Shown piece by piece: positions 34,619 through 44,340 of a DNA stretch of 44,884 nt; the first letter of the stretch is position 1, and every line of letters starts with the position of its first letter. Source of the DNA: Nioella sediminis (GTDB taxonomy: Bacteria; Pseudomonadota; Alphaproteobacteria; Rhodobacterales; Rhodobacteraceae); assembly GCF_001879695.1 (NCBI RefSeq), contig NZ_MNBL01000069.1, forward strand, positions 1 through 44,884. The letters are read 5' to 3'. The notes beneath the pieces were generated by a model that did no database searches, was not told the origin of the DNA, and worked only from the letters and a program-made list of their open reading frames with translations. The position numbers were made by a program, and so were the translations under genes.

Positions 34619-35665
34619 TCAGGTCTGTGGGTCGTTCGCCGGGCGCGGGTTGAGAGGGGCGGCGTGCTCCATCGCTCGGGCGGCGCGCTTGTCCATGATC
34701 CGGCGCCAGTGTCGGGGCGTGGTTGCCAGCATCGCCATGATCGGCATCGACCAGGGCAGGACCGGCGCGCCACCGGGCACGGTCAGCGCATCATAGGGCG
34801 TGTCGGGATGCATGTGATGGTCGGAATGGGCCGGGGCATTGACCATCAGATAGGAGGTAAAGCCCTGCGGCGCGTTCCAGCTGTGATGGGGCGCGACCGG
34901 TTCCCATCTGCCATCGGGCAGCCGGCGGCGGGACAGGCCGTAGTGCTGGATATAGTCCGACAGCAGGCTTTGCAGATGGGCGAGGGCTGCGAGGGCAAGG
35001 AAGTCCGCCAGCCCGGCCAGACCACCGATCCATAGGGCAAGCGCCGTGGTGAACACCGATCCCGAGACGTACCAGACATACGGGTTCACCCCGCGCCTGC
35101 GTGCATCCCGACGGCGTTCGGCGGCAAGACCCGCGCGGAACGATCCAATCCAGGCGCGCGGCAGGAAGGCCCAGAAGCTTTCGCCGGGGCGCGGGGTATT
35201 GGGATCCTCGGGCGTGCCCACATGGGCGTGATGCACCAGCCGGTGCGCCGAGACATGGTGGCCGAACAGCATCGACACATAGACCGTGGCCCCGAGCCGC
35301 CGCAGGGCGCGGGGGGCGCGGTGAATGAGCTCATGGGCGTTTGGGTGGCTGATCTGGCCCAGGAATGAACCACTGGCCAGCAGTAGCGTGATGGTCTCGC
35401 CCGTGCTGCGCGTGGGGTCGCCGAAGGCGCGGGTGGCAAGCACCAGCAGGGACAGGTGTCCGACGGCAAGAACCACGGAAAGGGGATCGGCAGCGTCCGA
35501 ATGCCGAGTTGTCTGTCGTGGCGGGGTCAGAAGCTGGTCCAGCCCCGCCGCAATCAGCGTCAACCACAAAAGCGCCAGCGCCGCCCACCATCCGCCCCAA
35601 AGCGCGCCCGCCAGCAACAGCGCAAGCGGGGGAAGCGTGGCCATGGCGTAGCGCCAGATCGGCAT
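34619..35665 (-). CDS. AlkB-like membrane alkane/xenobiotic monooxygenase (fatty acid desaturase superfamily)
   Basis: A 348-aa integral-membrane diiron enzyme. Eight-histidine set: HELIHR (111-116), HRLVHHAHVGTPEDP (about 141-155), QHYGLSRR and SDHHMHPDTPYDAL (about 292-305), in the order used by AlkB. Several transmembrane helices in the N-terminal half. It hydroxylates a terminal methyl or similar group with oxygen and an electron donor (rubredoxin/ferredoxin). MPIWRYAM at 35665 has GAGGA 6 bases upstream; the ORF to 35701 runs through an operator-like site. It is the only gene on its transcript here, and carries a site resembling the TetR operator at 25096. Confidence 0.85.
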   Translation of the reverse strand: MPIWRYAMATLPPLALLLAGALWGGWWAALALLWLTLIAAGLDQLLTPPRQTTRHSDAADPLSVVLAVGHLSLLVLATRAFGDPTRSTGETITLLLASGSFLGQISHPNAHELIHRAPRALRRLGATVYVSMLFGHHVSAHRLVHHAHVGTPEDPNTPRPGESFWAFLPRAWIGSFRAGLAAERRRDARRRGVNPYVWYVSGSVFTTALALWIGGLAGLADFLALAALAHLQSLLSDYIQHYGLSRRRLPDGRWEPVAPHHSWNAPQGFTSYLMVNAPAHSDHHMHPDTPYDALTVPGGAPVLPWSMPIMAMLATTPRHWRRIMDKRAARAMEHAAPLNPRPANDPQT

Positions 35666-35683
35666 TCGGGGTCCTCGTGACTG

Positions 35684-35708
35684 GTTTACCAAGATTACCA
35701 ATGGTCAA
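35684..35708 (-). promoter_or_regulatory. Operator-like site before the AlkB-like gene
   Basis: On the minus strand ACCATTGGTA (35705-35696), five bases, then GGTAAAC (35690-35684). The same 10-mer and 7-mer occur without spacing by the tetR/MAPEG genes (25098-25114). It lies 19-43 bp upstream of the start codon, where a repressor would block transcription. Confidence 0.6.
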
Positions 35709-35787
35709 GCGGGCGTCGGAAGGCAATGCGCCTCTTGCCGCGCCCAGTGTGCCGCGTGCAGGTTGAGATCAGGTTGACGGAGGAACG

Positions 35788-36441
35788 ATGATGACAGCGG
35801 CGATGCTTGTGGCCGGGGCCGGGGCGGTTATCGCCCTGATCTATCAGGCCCGCGTGAACGACGATGTAAGCACCCTGCGCTCGGTGATGAAAACCGCCCC
35901 CGTGGCGCTGTTTTCGCTGGCGGCGCTTCTGTCGGGCGCACCCTGGCTGCTGGCGCTCGGGCTGGCTTTGGGCGCAGTCGGGGATTTCGCGCTGTCGCGC
36001 AAGGGGGAGGCCGCCTTCATGGTTGGGCTTGGCAGCTTTGCTTTAGCGCATCTGGCCTATGCGGTGGTCTTCGTGACCGTCGAGGGGCGGCTTGCCCCCC
36101 TGGACCTGACGGCCCTGCGGTGGATCGGCTTCGCGGCTCTGGTCATCATGGCGCAATCGACGGTGTTCTGGCTGCTGCCCCATACCGGCGGGCTGCGGCG
36201 TCCAGTGGCGGCCTATGTGGCGATCATCACGGCCATGGGGTTGGCGGCGCTGCACTTGCCCGCCGCGCAGGGGGTGGCGATGCTTGGGGCGGGGCTGTTC
36301 GTGGCCTCTGACCTTGTGTTGTCGGTGGAGCTCTTTCGAATGGAAGAGGACAGCCCCGCCACGCGGGTCGCCTCTCACCTTGTCTGGCCGCTCTATTGGG
36401 TCGGGCAGGGGTTGATCCTTGTAGGGATTGCCTGGACCTAA
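35788..36441 (+). CDS. Lysoplasmalogenase (YhhN/TMEM86 family)
   Basis: A 217-aa membrane protein with about seven hydrophobic segments. Family motif LALGAVGDFALS (about 56-67) and LFVASDLVLSVELF (about 171-184) contain the conserved aspartates of the YhhN/TMEM86 proteins, which hydrolyse lysoplasmalogen vinyl-ether bonds. GGAGG precedes the ATG pair at 35788/35791. Its stop overlaps that of the YdeI-like gene by four bases. Confidence 0.8.
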   Translation: MMTAAMLVAGAGAVIALIYQARVNDDVSTLRSVMKTAPVALFSLAALLSGAPWLLALGLALGAVGDFALSRKGEAAFMVGLGSFALAHLAYAVVFVTVEGRLAPLDLTALRWIGFAALVIMAQSTVFWLLPHTGGLRRPVAAYVAIITAMGLAALHLPAAQGVAMLGAGLFVASDLVLSVELFRMEEDSPATRVASHLVWPLYWVGQGLILVGIAWT

Positions 36442-36710
36442 CGACCGCCGCGCCAGGCCATCTTCATATAGACATCGCCCGCGCGCAGTTCATCCAGCAT
36501 CTGGGCAAGGCGCTTTTCCCGCGTTTCCGGTCGCTTGGCCCGCGCGATCCAACCCAGATAGTCGTTCCGCTGATAGGGCGGGCGCGCATCATAGGCGGCG
36601 CGAAGGCCGGCTGCGTCCAGTCGGGACGCGATGTCGCCGGGCATGGGATGGATCGGGCGGGTGAGGGACATGAAACCAATGATACGCTCAATCGCCCCCC
36701 GCGTCGACAT
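36438..36710 (-). CDS. YdeI/OmpD-associated family protein (short)
   Basis: A 90-aa protein matching the C-terminal part of the YdeI/OmpD-associated family: DIASRLDAAGLRAAYDARPP then YQRNDYLGWIARAKRPETRE and KRLAQMLDELRAGDVYMKMAWR. It lacks the larger N-terminal domain of some members. Start at 36710 has GGAAG 6 bases upstream; ATG at 36671 lacks one. Converges with the lysoplasmalogenase gene. Function unknown. Confidence 0.7.
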   Translation of the reverse strand: MSTRGAIERIIGFMSLTRPIHPMPGDIASRLDAAGLRAAYDARPPYQRNDYLGWIARAKRPETREKRLAQMLDELRAGDVYMKMAWRGGR

Positions 36711-36776
36711 GCGGCGCTTCCATCCGGCGCGCGCCCGTATTAGGTGACTGTTAAGCGCTATTCCCCGGGAGGCCTC

Positions 36777-37928
36777 ATGTCGTTCTTCAAGAAACTCAAG
36801 GACCGGATGTTCAAATCCTCGTCGAAGCTCGATGAGGGGCTTGATGCGATCATCGAGGAAGGTGCGGTCGAGGAAGAGGACCAAGTCGAGGAGCCAACCC
36901 CGGAGCCGGTCGCAGAACCAGAGCCTTCGCCTGCGCCAATCGCGGAAGACCCTGCGCCGAGGCAGGCGGACGTCATGCCGATGCCCGAACCGGAACCGGT
37001 TGTGAAAACGCCGACGCCCGCACCGGCCCCGCAGCCTCAGCCAGCCGCCGCGAAGCCCGGTCTTCTGGGCCGCATCATGGGCCGCAGCAGCGCCCCGCGC
37101 CGGGCGCTTGACGACGACATGCTGGAGGAGCTGGAGGAGCTTCTGATCACCGCCGATATGGGCGTGGAAACCGCGATGCGCGTCACCGCCAACATGGCCG
37201 AGGGGCGGTTTGGCAAGCTGATGACGGCCGCCGATATCAAGGCGCTTCTGGCGCAGGAAATCGGGCGGATCATGGAACCGGTCGCCAAGCCGATGCCGAT
37301 CTATCCGAAAAAACCGCAGGTGGTGCTGGTGGTAGGCGTCAATGGCTCGGGCAAGACCACGACCATCGGCAAGCTCGCTAGCCAGTTCAAGGCGGCGGGC
37401 AAATCGGTGGTCATCGCGGCGGGCGATACGTTCCGCGCGGCGGCGGTGGAACAGTTGCAGGTCTGGGGTGACCGGGCTGGCGTGCCGGTGCTGACGGCGC
37501 CGGAAGGGTCAGACCCTGCCGCGCTGGCCTTTGACGCGATGACCAAAGCCGAGGCCGAGGGCGCGGACCTTCTGATGATCGACACCGCAGGCCGCTTGCA
37601 GAACCGGGCCGACCTGATGGAGGAACTGGCCAAGATCGTCCGCGTGATCCGCAAGAAAGACCCGGATGCGCCGCATAACACGCTGCTGGTGCTCGATGCC
37701 ACGACGGGCCAGAACGCGCTAAGCCAGGTGGAAACCTTCCAGAAAATGGCCGATGTCTCGGGCCTGGTGATGACCAAGCTCGACGGCACCGCCAAGGGCG
37801 GTGTTCTGGTGGCGCTGGCCGACAAGTTCGGGCTGCCGATCCATGCCATCGGCGTGGGCGAGCAGATCGACGATCTGGCTCCCTTCGATCCGGAGGAGTT
37901 CGCCAAGGCCCTGACGGGGGCGGAGTGA
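36777..37928 (+). CDS. ftsY: Signal recognition particle receptor FtsY
   Basis: A 383-aa SRP receptor GTPase that delivers ribosome-nascent chain complexes to SecYEG. Acidic/proline-rich A region (about 20-90), N domain with four helices, then the G domain: GVNGSGKTTTIGKLA (P-loop, about 190-204), GDTFRAAAVEQL (about 218-229), DTAGRLQNR (about 271-279) and TKLDGTAKGG (about 335-344). Start at 36777; frame upstream is YdeI shadow. GGGAGG 5 bases upstream. Downstream genes follow on the same strand. Confidence 0.95.
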   Translation: MSFFKKLKDRMFKSSSKLDEGLDAIIEEGAVEEEDQVEEPTPEPVAEPEPSPAPIAEDPAPRQADVMPMPEPEPVVKTPTPAPAPQPQPAAAKPGLLGRIMGRSSAPRRALDDDMLEELEELLITADMGVETAMRVTANMAEGRFGKLMTAADIKALLAQEIGRIMEPVAKPMPIYPKKPQVVLVVGVNGSGKTTTIGKLASQFKAAGKSVVIAAGDTFRAAAVEQLQVWGDRAGVPVLTAPEGSDPAALAFDAMTKAEAEGADLLMIDTAGRLQNRADLMEELAKIVRVIRKKDPDAPHNTLLVLDATTGQNALSQVETFQKMADVSGLVMTKLDGTAKGGVLVALADKFGLPIHAIGVGEQIDDLAPFDPEEFAKALTGAE

Positions 37929-37993
37929 ACCGGGACGTGCCCCGAGGCGACCCACAAGGGTTGAGCAAACCTTTGAGGGAGTCCGCCTTTACC

Positions 37994-38890
37994 ATGAAAC
38001 GCATCATCCTTGCCGCGCTGACCGGGCTTGCCCTGTCTGCCCCTGCCCATGCCCAGATGACCGAGTCCAGCTGTGCCGTCAGCTGGGGCATGGTCAGCGC
38101 CCCGCTTGGCCTGCCGCCGGATCTGGCCACCGCTCAGTTGGAAGGCGAGGCCTGCATCGCCCGCGATCTGGAGATCGTGAACGGGCGCATCCGCGTTCTG
38201 GTCGATGAGCTGCGCTGGCAACTGGACGGGCTGGAGGCGCTGTTGATCAGCGGGGCGCTGCTGGACCGGGTCGAGGTGACCGCGCGCGGGGTCTATGTGC
38301 TGGCCGCGACCGGGATGCCTGATTTCGACTATGTGATGGAGGCGCAGGCACGGGCGAGCGAGGGCATCTCGGTCGATCTGCTGGCCACCCATGCGGACGG
38401 TGAGGTCATGCTGGACCGCCTTCATGTGGACTTCCCGGGCGAGAACGCCATCGACGCCACCCTGCACCTGACCGATGTCGACCCGCGCGCGCCCGATCAG
38501 ACCGTGATCCGCGCCTTCCGGCTGGAGGTGCTGACGCGCGGGCTGTTCGAAACCTATGCGCTGATGCCGCTGGCCAACCTGCTGATCGGGTCTTCCGATG
38601 ATCCCGAGGCCGAGGTGGCCCGACTTCAGGCCGAGGCCATCGCTGCCATTGAGGCATTGCCAGAGCCCCAGTTCCACCGCACCACGCGGGCCGCACTGAC
38701 GATGCTGTTTCAGGATATGCCCAACCCGGCGGGCCGGGTCATTTTCGCCCTGCAGGCCGATGACGGATTGCCGATCAGCCAATTGAGCGAGGATGCCGGA
38801 TTGCTGGGGCGCTTGCCCGCGTCCGACCCTCTGGCCACTTTGGCCGGGGCTGATCTGCAAGTCAGTTACTATAGATACGGGGCGGAATGA
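37994..38890 (+). CDS. Secreted protein of unknown function
   Basis: A 298-aa protein with a Sec signal peptide (MKRIILAALTGLALSAPAHA, cleavage after AHA, residue 20). The mature part has a Cys at 27 and 54, strand-rich N-half and helical C-half, no motif I recognise. The signal peptide and GAGGGAG 12 bases upstream set the start at 37994, not the longer frame at 37925. It sits between ftsY and the EamA transporter, and its stop overlaps the transporter start (ATGA), so periplasmic with cotranscription. Confidence 0.65.
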   Translation: MKRIILAALTGLALSAPAHAQMTESSCAVSWGMVSAPLGLPPDLATAQLEGEACIARDLEIVNGRIRVLVDELRWQLDGLEALLISGALLDRVEVTARGVYVLAATGMPDFDYVMEAQARASEGISVDLLATHADGEVMLDRLHVDFPGENAIDATLHLTDVDPRAPDQTVIRAFRLEVLTRGLFETYALMPLANLLIGSSDDPEAEVARLQAEAIAAIEALPEPQFHRTTRAALTMLFQDMPNPAGRVIFALQADDGLPISQLSEDAGLLGRLPASDPLATLAGADLQVSYYRYGAE

Positions 38891-39789
38891 GCGATTGGAT
38901 CGTTTCGCTGGCAGGCACGCCGGAGGGGGCAACACTCGCAACCTTTCTGGCGCTGCTGGCTGCGATCCTGCACGCGGTCTTCGGCGCGCTGCAAAAGGGC
39001 CGCCATTCGCCGCTTTTGTCGCGCGGCATCATTGATGCAAGCTATGGGCTGATGGCTGCGCCTGTCGCTTTTTTCGTCGTGCCGTGGCCCGCGCCGCATA
39101 TGTGGCCCATTTTCGGGGTCATGATGCTGATCCATCTGGGCTACAAAGCCGCGCAAGTGGCCAGCTATCAGCGCGGGGCTTATACGGTCGTCTACCCGGT
39201 GATGCGTGGCACCGGGCCGCTTTTTACCGTGATCGGGGCCACGATCTTCTTTGGCGAGCATTTTTCCCTGACCCAGTGGGCGGGCGTTCTGACCCTGCTG
39301 ACGGGCATCTACGGCCTTGCCTTCTACAACCTGCGCACGATCACCGTGGACCGCGAAACGCTGGTGCCGGCCCTATGGCTGGCGGTTCTGACCGGGCTTT
39401 TCGTCGCCGCCTACACCACCTATGACGCCTACGGCATCCGCGCCGCGAACGATCCCTTTACCTTCCTCGCCTGGTTCTTCTTCCTCGACGGCCTGACCAT
39501 GCCACCCGTGGCCTGGTACGCCTGGCGGCGGATGCCCGATCCGCCCGCCTTCGGGCCACTGGCCTTGCGCGGGTTGATTGGCGGGCTGGTGGCGATGGCG
39601 AGTTTCGGGTCGATCCTGCTGGCCACGCGGCTCGATCAGGTGGGGCAGGCGGCGGTGCTGCGCGAAACCTCGACCGTCTTTGCCGCCCTCATCGGCTGGC
39701 TGATGCTTGGCGAACGGGTCGGCCCCCGCCGTTTGGCGCTTATGGGGTTGATCGCAGCGGGCGCGGTGATAGTTGAGATGGGCGGATAA
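38887..39789 (+). CDS. EamA/DMT-family transporter
   Basis: A 300-aa inner-membrane protein with about ten hydrophobic segments in two EamA-like repeats. Typical repeat motifs: YPVMRGTGPLFTVIGATIFFGE (about 98-119, split here for description) and REISTVFAALIGWLMLGE-like RETSTVFAALIGWLMLGERV near 255-275. Members export metabolites; substrate not readable. Coupled by a four-base overlap to the secreted-protein gene; YciB gene follows 15 bp later. Confidence 0.85.
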   Translation: MSDWIVSLAGTPEGATLATFLALLAAILHAVFGALQKGRHSPLLSRGIIDASYGLMAAPVAFFVVPWPAPHMWPIFGVMMLIHLGYKAAQVASYQRGAYTVVYPVMRGTGPLFTVIGATIFFGEHFSLTQWAGVLTLLTGIYGLAFYNLRTITVDRETLVPALWLAVLTGLFVAAYTTYDAYGIRAANDPFTFLAWFFFLDGLTMPPVAWYAWRRMPDPPAFGPLALRGLIGGLVAMASFGSILLATRLDQVGQAAVLRETSTVFAALIGWLMLGERVGPRRLALMGLIAAGAVIVEMGG

Positions 39790-39804
39790 TTTGAGGCGCG
39801 ATTG

Positions 39805-40407
39805 ATGGAAGAACGCAAGATCAACCCCTACGTGAAAAGCGCGCTGGAGCTTGGGCCACCGATCCTGTTCTTCGTGGTCTACCTGTGGATCAAGGACCGG
39901 ACATTCACTCTCGCCGGGCATGAGTATTCGGGCTTCATCATTGCGACGGCGGGGTTCATCCCGCTGCTTCTGGCCTCCATCGCCGCGCTCTGGTGGCTGA
40001 CGGGCAAGCTTTCCCGCATGCAGATTTTCACCGCCATTCTGGTCGTCGTCTTCGGTGGCCTGACGGTGTGGTTCGACAACGAGGCCTTCTTCAAGATGAA
40101 GACCTCCATCGTCTATGCCTTCTTCGCGGTCGTTCTGGGCATTGGCCTGTTGCGCGGCGAAAGCTGGCTGCAATTCGTCATGGGGGAAATGATGCCCATG
40201 GAGAAAGAAGGCTGGATGATCCTGACCAAACGTCTGGTGGCGGCCTTCGCGTTTATGGCGCTGGCCAACGAGATCGTCTGGCGCACCCAGACCACCGAAT
40301 TCTGGGTGACGTTTGAAACCTTCGTCCTGCCCGGCTTCCTCTTCGCCGTCTTCATGTTCCAGGCGAAGCTGTTTGAACGCCACATGATCGAGAAGGACGA
40401 GGGTTAG
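39805..40407 (+). CDS. yciB: YciB/IspZ-type inner-membrane septation protein
   Basis: A 200-aa membrane protein with about five spanning segments and family hallmarks: ELGPPILFFVVYL (about 14-26), LTVWFDNEAFFKMKTSIVYA (about 85-104, split for description), and the C-terminal NEIVWRTQTTEFWVTFETFV region. Linked to septation/envelope integrity in E. coli. ATG at 39805 has GAGG 8 bases upstream; TTG at 39802 is the alternative. Last of the ftsY-run of rightward genes; SDR gene converges three bases on. Confidence 0.88.
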   Translation: MEERKINPYVKSALELGPPILFFVVYLWIKDRTFTLAGHEYSGFIIATAGFIPLLLASIAALWWLTGKLSRMQIFTAILVVVFGGLTVWFDNEAFFKMKTSIVYAFFAVVLGIGLLRGESWLQFVMGEMMPMEKEGWMILTKRLVAAFAFMALANEIVWRTQTTEFWVTFETFVLPGFLFAVFMFQAKLFERHMIEKDEG

Positions 40408-40410
40408 CGC

Positions 40411-41148
40411 CTAGCCTGTCGGGAGGCTCAGCTTTGCAAGACGTCCGCCTTCGATTGGATAGACTTGGCCGGTAACGAAGCCCGCATCCCCTGAGGCCAG
40501 GTACGCCACAAGTGCGGCAACCTCGCGCGGTTGGCCGGTGCGTGCAAGAGGGTGAATTGCGGCAATTCGGTCGGCGAATTCGGTGTGATCAGGGCGCGCA
40601 GCGACGAGGTCCCGGTTCAAGTCGGTTTCGATCCAACCCGGCGCCACGGCATTGCAGCGGATACCCTCGGCCCCATGGTCCACCGCGACCGCCCGTGTCA
40701 GCCCGTGCAGACCGGCTTTTGACGCGCAGTAGGCAGTGTGGTTCGGATTGGCTGCAATCCCTTCGATCGAGCCGACATTGACAATGCAGCCCCGTGTGGC
40801 ACGCAGATGCGGAAGAGCAGCGCGGATCATAAGGAACGGCGCGGTCAGATTGATGGAGAGACAGCGCTGCCAATCTGCGAGAGACGTCTCCTCGATCCCG
40901 GCCTCCTGCATCACACCTGCATTGTTGATCAGGACATCGAGCTGCCCGGCGTGCGAAATCAGGGTTTCGACAACCTGGCAAGGGCTGTCGGGGTCGGTGA
41001 AGTCGACCTCTATGGTCGCAAAGCCTTCCGACGCACCGCGCTGTGCGGTAAAAACTTGCGCGCCTTCATCCCTCAAACGCTCTGCAATGGCGCGCCCGAT
41101 CCCCGTGCGTCCACCAGTGACCAGTGCCACTTTGCCCCTCAATCGCAT
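40411..41148 (-). CDS. Short-chain dehydrogenase/reductase (SDR)
   Basis: A 245-aa classical SDR: cofactor motif TGGRTGIGRAIA (about 10-21), NNAG (about 75-78), catalytic Ser in VNVGSIEGIA (about 127) and YCASKAGL with Tyr/Lys (about 139/143). The Gly-rich loop suits NAD(P). Closely related to gluconate or 3-oxoacyl-ACP reductase-like SDRs. Substrate unknown, lone gene. Confidence 0.88.
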   Translation of the reverse strand: MRLRGKVALVTGGRTGIGRAIAERLRDEGAQVFTAQRGASEGFATIEVDFTDPDSPCQVVETLISHAGQLDVLINNAGVMQEAGIEETSLADWQRCLSINLTAPFLMIRAALPHLRATRGCIVNVGSIEGIAANPNHTAYCASKAGLHGLTRAVAVDHGAEGIRCNAVAPGWIETDLNRDLVAARPDHTEFADRIAAIHPLARTGQPREVAALVAYLASGDAGFVTGQVYPIEGGRLAKLSLPTG

Positions 41149-41276
41149 GGCGTCCCCGCGTCGCTGTCACGTCAATACAAGTCTGCCATAGCGCTGCAAA
41201 TTCGGAAGCGCAGAACATATTCCGGCTGCCGCAAAGGCAAAAAGCGACATCATGTGTGGCACAGTTGCCTGACCCA

Positions 41277-41290
41277 TTGACCCAGATCAG
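41277..41290 (+). promoter_or_regulatory. FnrL/FNR-type box before the universal stress gene
   Basis: TTGAC-CCAG-ATCAG matches the FNR consensus TTGAT-N4-ATCAA in 8 of 10 positions, and the FnrL form of Rhodobacteraceae more closely. It lies 68 bp upstream of the ATG, with TAGACT at 41313 as a possible -10 at the usual activation distance. Confidence 0.6.
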
Positions 41291-41344
41291 GGGCCGTCCT
41301 TGACCTTGCTGTTAGACTGGCAGCAGGAAAGAGGAGGACCCAAC

Positions 41345-41761
41345 ATGACATCTCGCATTCTGGTGCCGGTCGATCTGGATCATATCGACAAGCTCGACAA
41401 GGCCCTCGACATTGCCGGGAAAGCCGCGAAGGAGCATGGGGCCACCGTCACCTATGTCAGCGTGATCGACCCGGTGCCAACCGCCTCGAAACGGCTGGAA
41501 GGGCACGAAGCGCAAAAGAAGCTGGATGCCTTTGCCGATGCTCAGGCCAACACCCATGGGATCCGCACGGATGATCATGTGGTCCTGCGCGGCGATCTGC
41601 ATCTGCATGTGGGCCGCGAGATCATAAGGGCCGCCGAAGATGCCAGTTGCGACCTGATCGTGATGGCCAGCCATGTGCCCGGTTTCAAGGACCACTTCCT
41701 GACCTCGAATGCAGGCTACGTGGCAACCTACGCCCCTGTTTCGGTTCACGTCGTGCGCTAA
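41345..41761 (+). CDS. Universal stress protein (UspA family)
   Basis: A 138-aa UspA-fold protein: RILVPVDLDH at the N-terminus and the C-terminal DLIVMASHVPGFKDHFLTSNAG-type loop (about 108-129) with ATP-binding-like G-x2-G features incomplete. Start set by GAGGAGG. The FnrL-type box upstream suggests induction under low oxygen. Confidence 0.88.
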   Translation: MTSRILVPVDLDHIDKLDKALDIAGKAAKEHGATVTYVSVIDPVPTASKRLEGHEAQKKLDAFADAQANTHGIRTDDHVVLRGDLHLHVGREIIRAAEDASCDLIVMASHVPGFKDHFLTSNAGYVATYAPVSVHVVR

Positions 41762-41781
41762 GGCGCACCCCGCATTCTGCG

Positions 41782-42597
<816 letters not shown>

Positions 42598-42648
42598 GGC
42601 TTTGGACTAGCGGTTTGACAGCGGCTTGGAAAGCGGCAAAGGAAAGCC

Positions 42649-43101
42649 ATGACCGGTTTCATCAGCCATATGCAGACCGCGCTTTGTGAGGCGCGCGGCG
42701 CCGCCGAAGCGGGCGAGGTGCCCGTGGGGGCCGTGATCGTCGGCCCCGATGGCAAGGTTCTGGCGCAGACCCGAAATCGGATGCGAGAGCTGAAGGACCC
42801 TACGGCCCATGCCGAGATGCTGGCCATCCGCGCGGCCTGCGCGGCGCTTGGGTCGGAACGGCTGACCGGCTGCGATCTCTACGTGACGCTGGAGCCTTGC
42901 CCCGCCTGTGCGGGGGCCATTTCGGTCGCCCGCATCGCGCGGCTCTACTACGGCGCGGCGGATCCCAAATCGGGCGGCGTGGCGCAAGGCCCGCGCGTCT
43001 TCGATCACCCGCAGGCCCATCACAAGCCGGAGGTCTATTGCGGGATCGGCGAGCAAGAGGCGGCGGATCTGCTCAAGACCTTCTTTGCAACGCGCCGCTG
43101 A
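42649..43101 (+). CDS. tadA: tRNA(adenosine-34) deaminase
   Basis: A 150-aa zinc deaminase that converts A34 of tRNA-Arg to inosine. Zinc ligands and catalytic Glu are visible: HAE (54-56) and PCPAC (83-87, Cys 84 and 87). Length and start (MTGFISHMQ) are typical; SD in GGAAAGG upstream. It is divergent from the pseudouridine synthase gene by 51 bp. Intergenic element copy D begins two bases after the stop. Confidence 0.93.
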   Translation: MTGFISHMQTALCEARGAAEAGEVPVGAVIVGPDGKVLAQTRNRMRELKDPTAHAEMLAIRAACAALGSERLTGCDLYVTLEPCPACAGAISVARIARLYYGAADPKSGGVAQGPRVFDHPQAHHKPEVYCGIGEQEAADLLKTFFATRR

Positions 43102-43102
43102 T

Positions 43103-43187
43103 CCTTTCATCTTGGCTAAAATACCTCAGGGGGGTGCGGGGGGAGGATCCCCCCGCGGATCGGATGGCCGAAGGCCATTCGAAATCC
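43103..43187 (+). repeat. Composite intergenic element, copy D (convergent junction)
   Basis: CCTTTCATCTTGGC, then TAA, then AATACCTC (43103-43127). Hairpin 1 GCGGGGGGA/TCCCCCCGC with GGA loop (43136-43156, 9-bp perfect stem). Hairpin 2 ATGGCC-GAA-GGCCAT (43164-43178) followed by TCGAAATCCC. It fills the gap between the stops of tadA (+) and the UPF0173 gene (-). Confidence 0.8.
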
Positions 43188-43188
43188 C

Positions 43189-43881
43189 TTACAGCGCAAT
43201 CGCCTGCATCACTTCCGGCTCGATCACGTCGACACCGGGCAGGGCGGCGGCCAGTGCCTCGGCGGATTGTTCCAGAATGGGGAAGGTCCGGTAGTGGCAG
43301 GGGATCACCGTTTTGAAGTCGAAGAACCGTTTCGCCGCGTAACCTGCGCGGTTCATGTCCATGGTAAAATGGCCGCCAGCCGCCAGGATGCCTATGTCGG
43401 GCGCATGCAGGTCGGCGAAGACACCCATATCCGCCATCACATCTGTATCGCCGGAAAAATAGATGGTCCGGCCTTCGCCCGCGATCATGAAGCCGCATTC
43501 GGTGCCACCCCATTTCGGGCCATCGGGCGTGCCAAAGCTCGACGAATGCACCGCGTTGACCATCGTCACCGCCACATCGCCCAGGGCAACCGTGCCGCCC
43601 TTGTTGAAGCCGACGGTCTCGATGCCTTCGTTTTCGGCCCAATGCCCCATCAGGTCATACTGGCCCACGACCGGCACCCCCAGATCCTTTGCCAGATCCA
43701 GCACATCGGCCACATGGTCGAAGTGACAGTGGGTCAGCAGGATATGGGTGGCCCCGGCAATCGCGTCCGCCTTGCGCTCCTCGGGAAAGACCGGGTTGCC
43801 GGTGAACCATGGATCGACCAACAGGACCTGCCCTGCGATCTCGATCCGGAAACTGCCATGCCCGAGCCAGATGATGTTCAT
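43189..43881 (-). CDS. UPF0173-type metallo-beta-lactamase-fold hydrolase
   Basis: A 230-aa metal-dependent hydrolase: first strand IIWLGHGSF, metal motif THCHFDH (50-56), AVHSSSF, SGDTD (about 148-152) and CHYRTF near the C-terminus. Belongs to the UPF0173/YtkL class whose substrate is unknown. No signal peptide. Stands alone between element copy D and the gatCA genes. Confidence 0.85.
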   Translation of the reverse strand: MNIIWLGHGSFRIEIAGQVLLVDPWFTGNPVFPEERKADAIAGATHILLTHCHFDHVADVLDLAKDLGVPVVGQYDLMGHWAENEGIETVGFNKGGTVALGDVAVTMVNAVHSSSFGTPDGPKWGGTECGFMIAGEGRTIYFSGDTDVMADMGVFADLHAPDIGILAAGGHFTMDMNRAGYAAKRFFDFKTVIPCHYRTFPILEQSAEALAAALPGVDVIEPEVMQAIAL

Positions 43882-44052
43882 TTGTCCTCTCCCCGATTTC
43901 TTGGATCATTCAGGGGGCAAGGTTAGCCGCTGCCGGGCCTGCGTCAAACGGGTTTCGCCGGAATTCACTCATGCAGGCGCTTGCGGCCCTGCGCCATGCC
44001 CGGTAAACCCGTGCCCGATCCAGATTGCTCAAGTCCGAAGGTGCAACGCCCC

Positions 44053-44340
44053 ATGTCCATCGACATCGAAACCGCCGCCCGCGTCGCCAAGCTCGCGCGG
44101 ATCAAGGTGGAAGAGGAGGACCTGCCCGCGCTGGCAGGTGAGTTCAACGCGATCCTCGGCTTCATCGAGCAGTTGCAGGAACTGAATGTCGACGACGTGG
44201 AGCCGATGACATCGGTCACGCCGATGCGCCTGAAACGGCGTGAGGATGTGGTGACCGACGGCGATCAGCAGGCCAAGGTTCTGGCCAATGCGCCCGATGC
44301 ACGGGAAGGGTTTTTCGCGGTTCCGAAGGTGGTGGAATAA
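44053..44340 (+). CDS. gatC: Aspartyl/glutamyl-tRNA amidotransferase subunit C
   Basis: A 95-aa GatC that clamps GatA and GatB in the amidotransferase converting Glu-tRNA(Gln) and Asp-tRNA(Asn). Family features: [20 protein letters not shown], the [12 protein letters not shown] coiled part and [20 protein letters not shown] upstream; start MSIDIET. Its stop TAA overlaps the gatA start in TAATG. Confidence 0.93.
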   Translation: MSIDIETAARVAKLARIKVEEEDLPALAGEFNAILGFIEQLQELNVDDVEPMTSVTPMRLKRREDVVTDGDQQAKVLANAPDAREGFFAVPKVVE

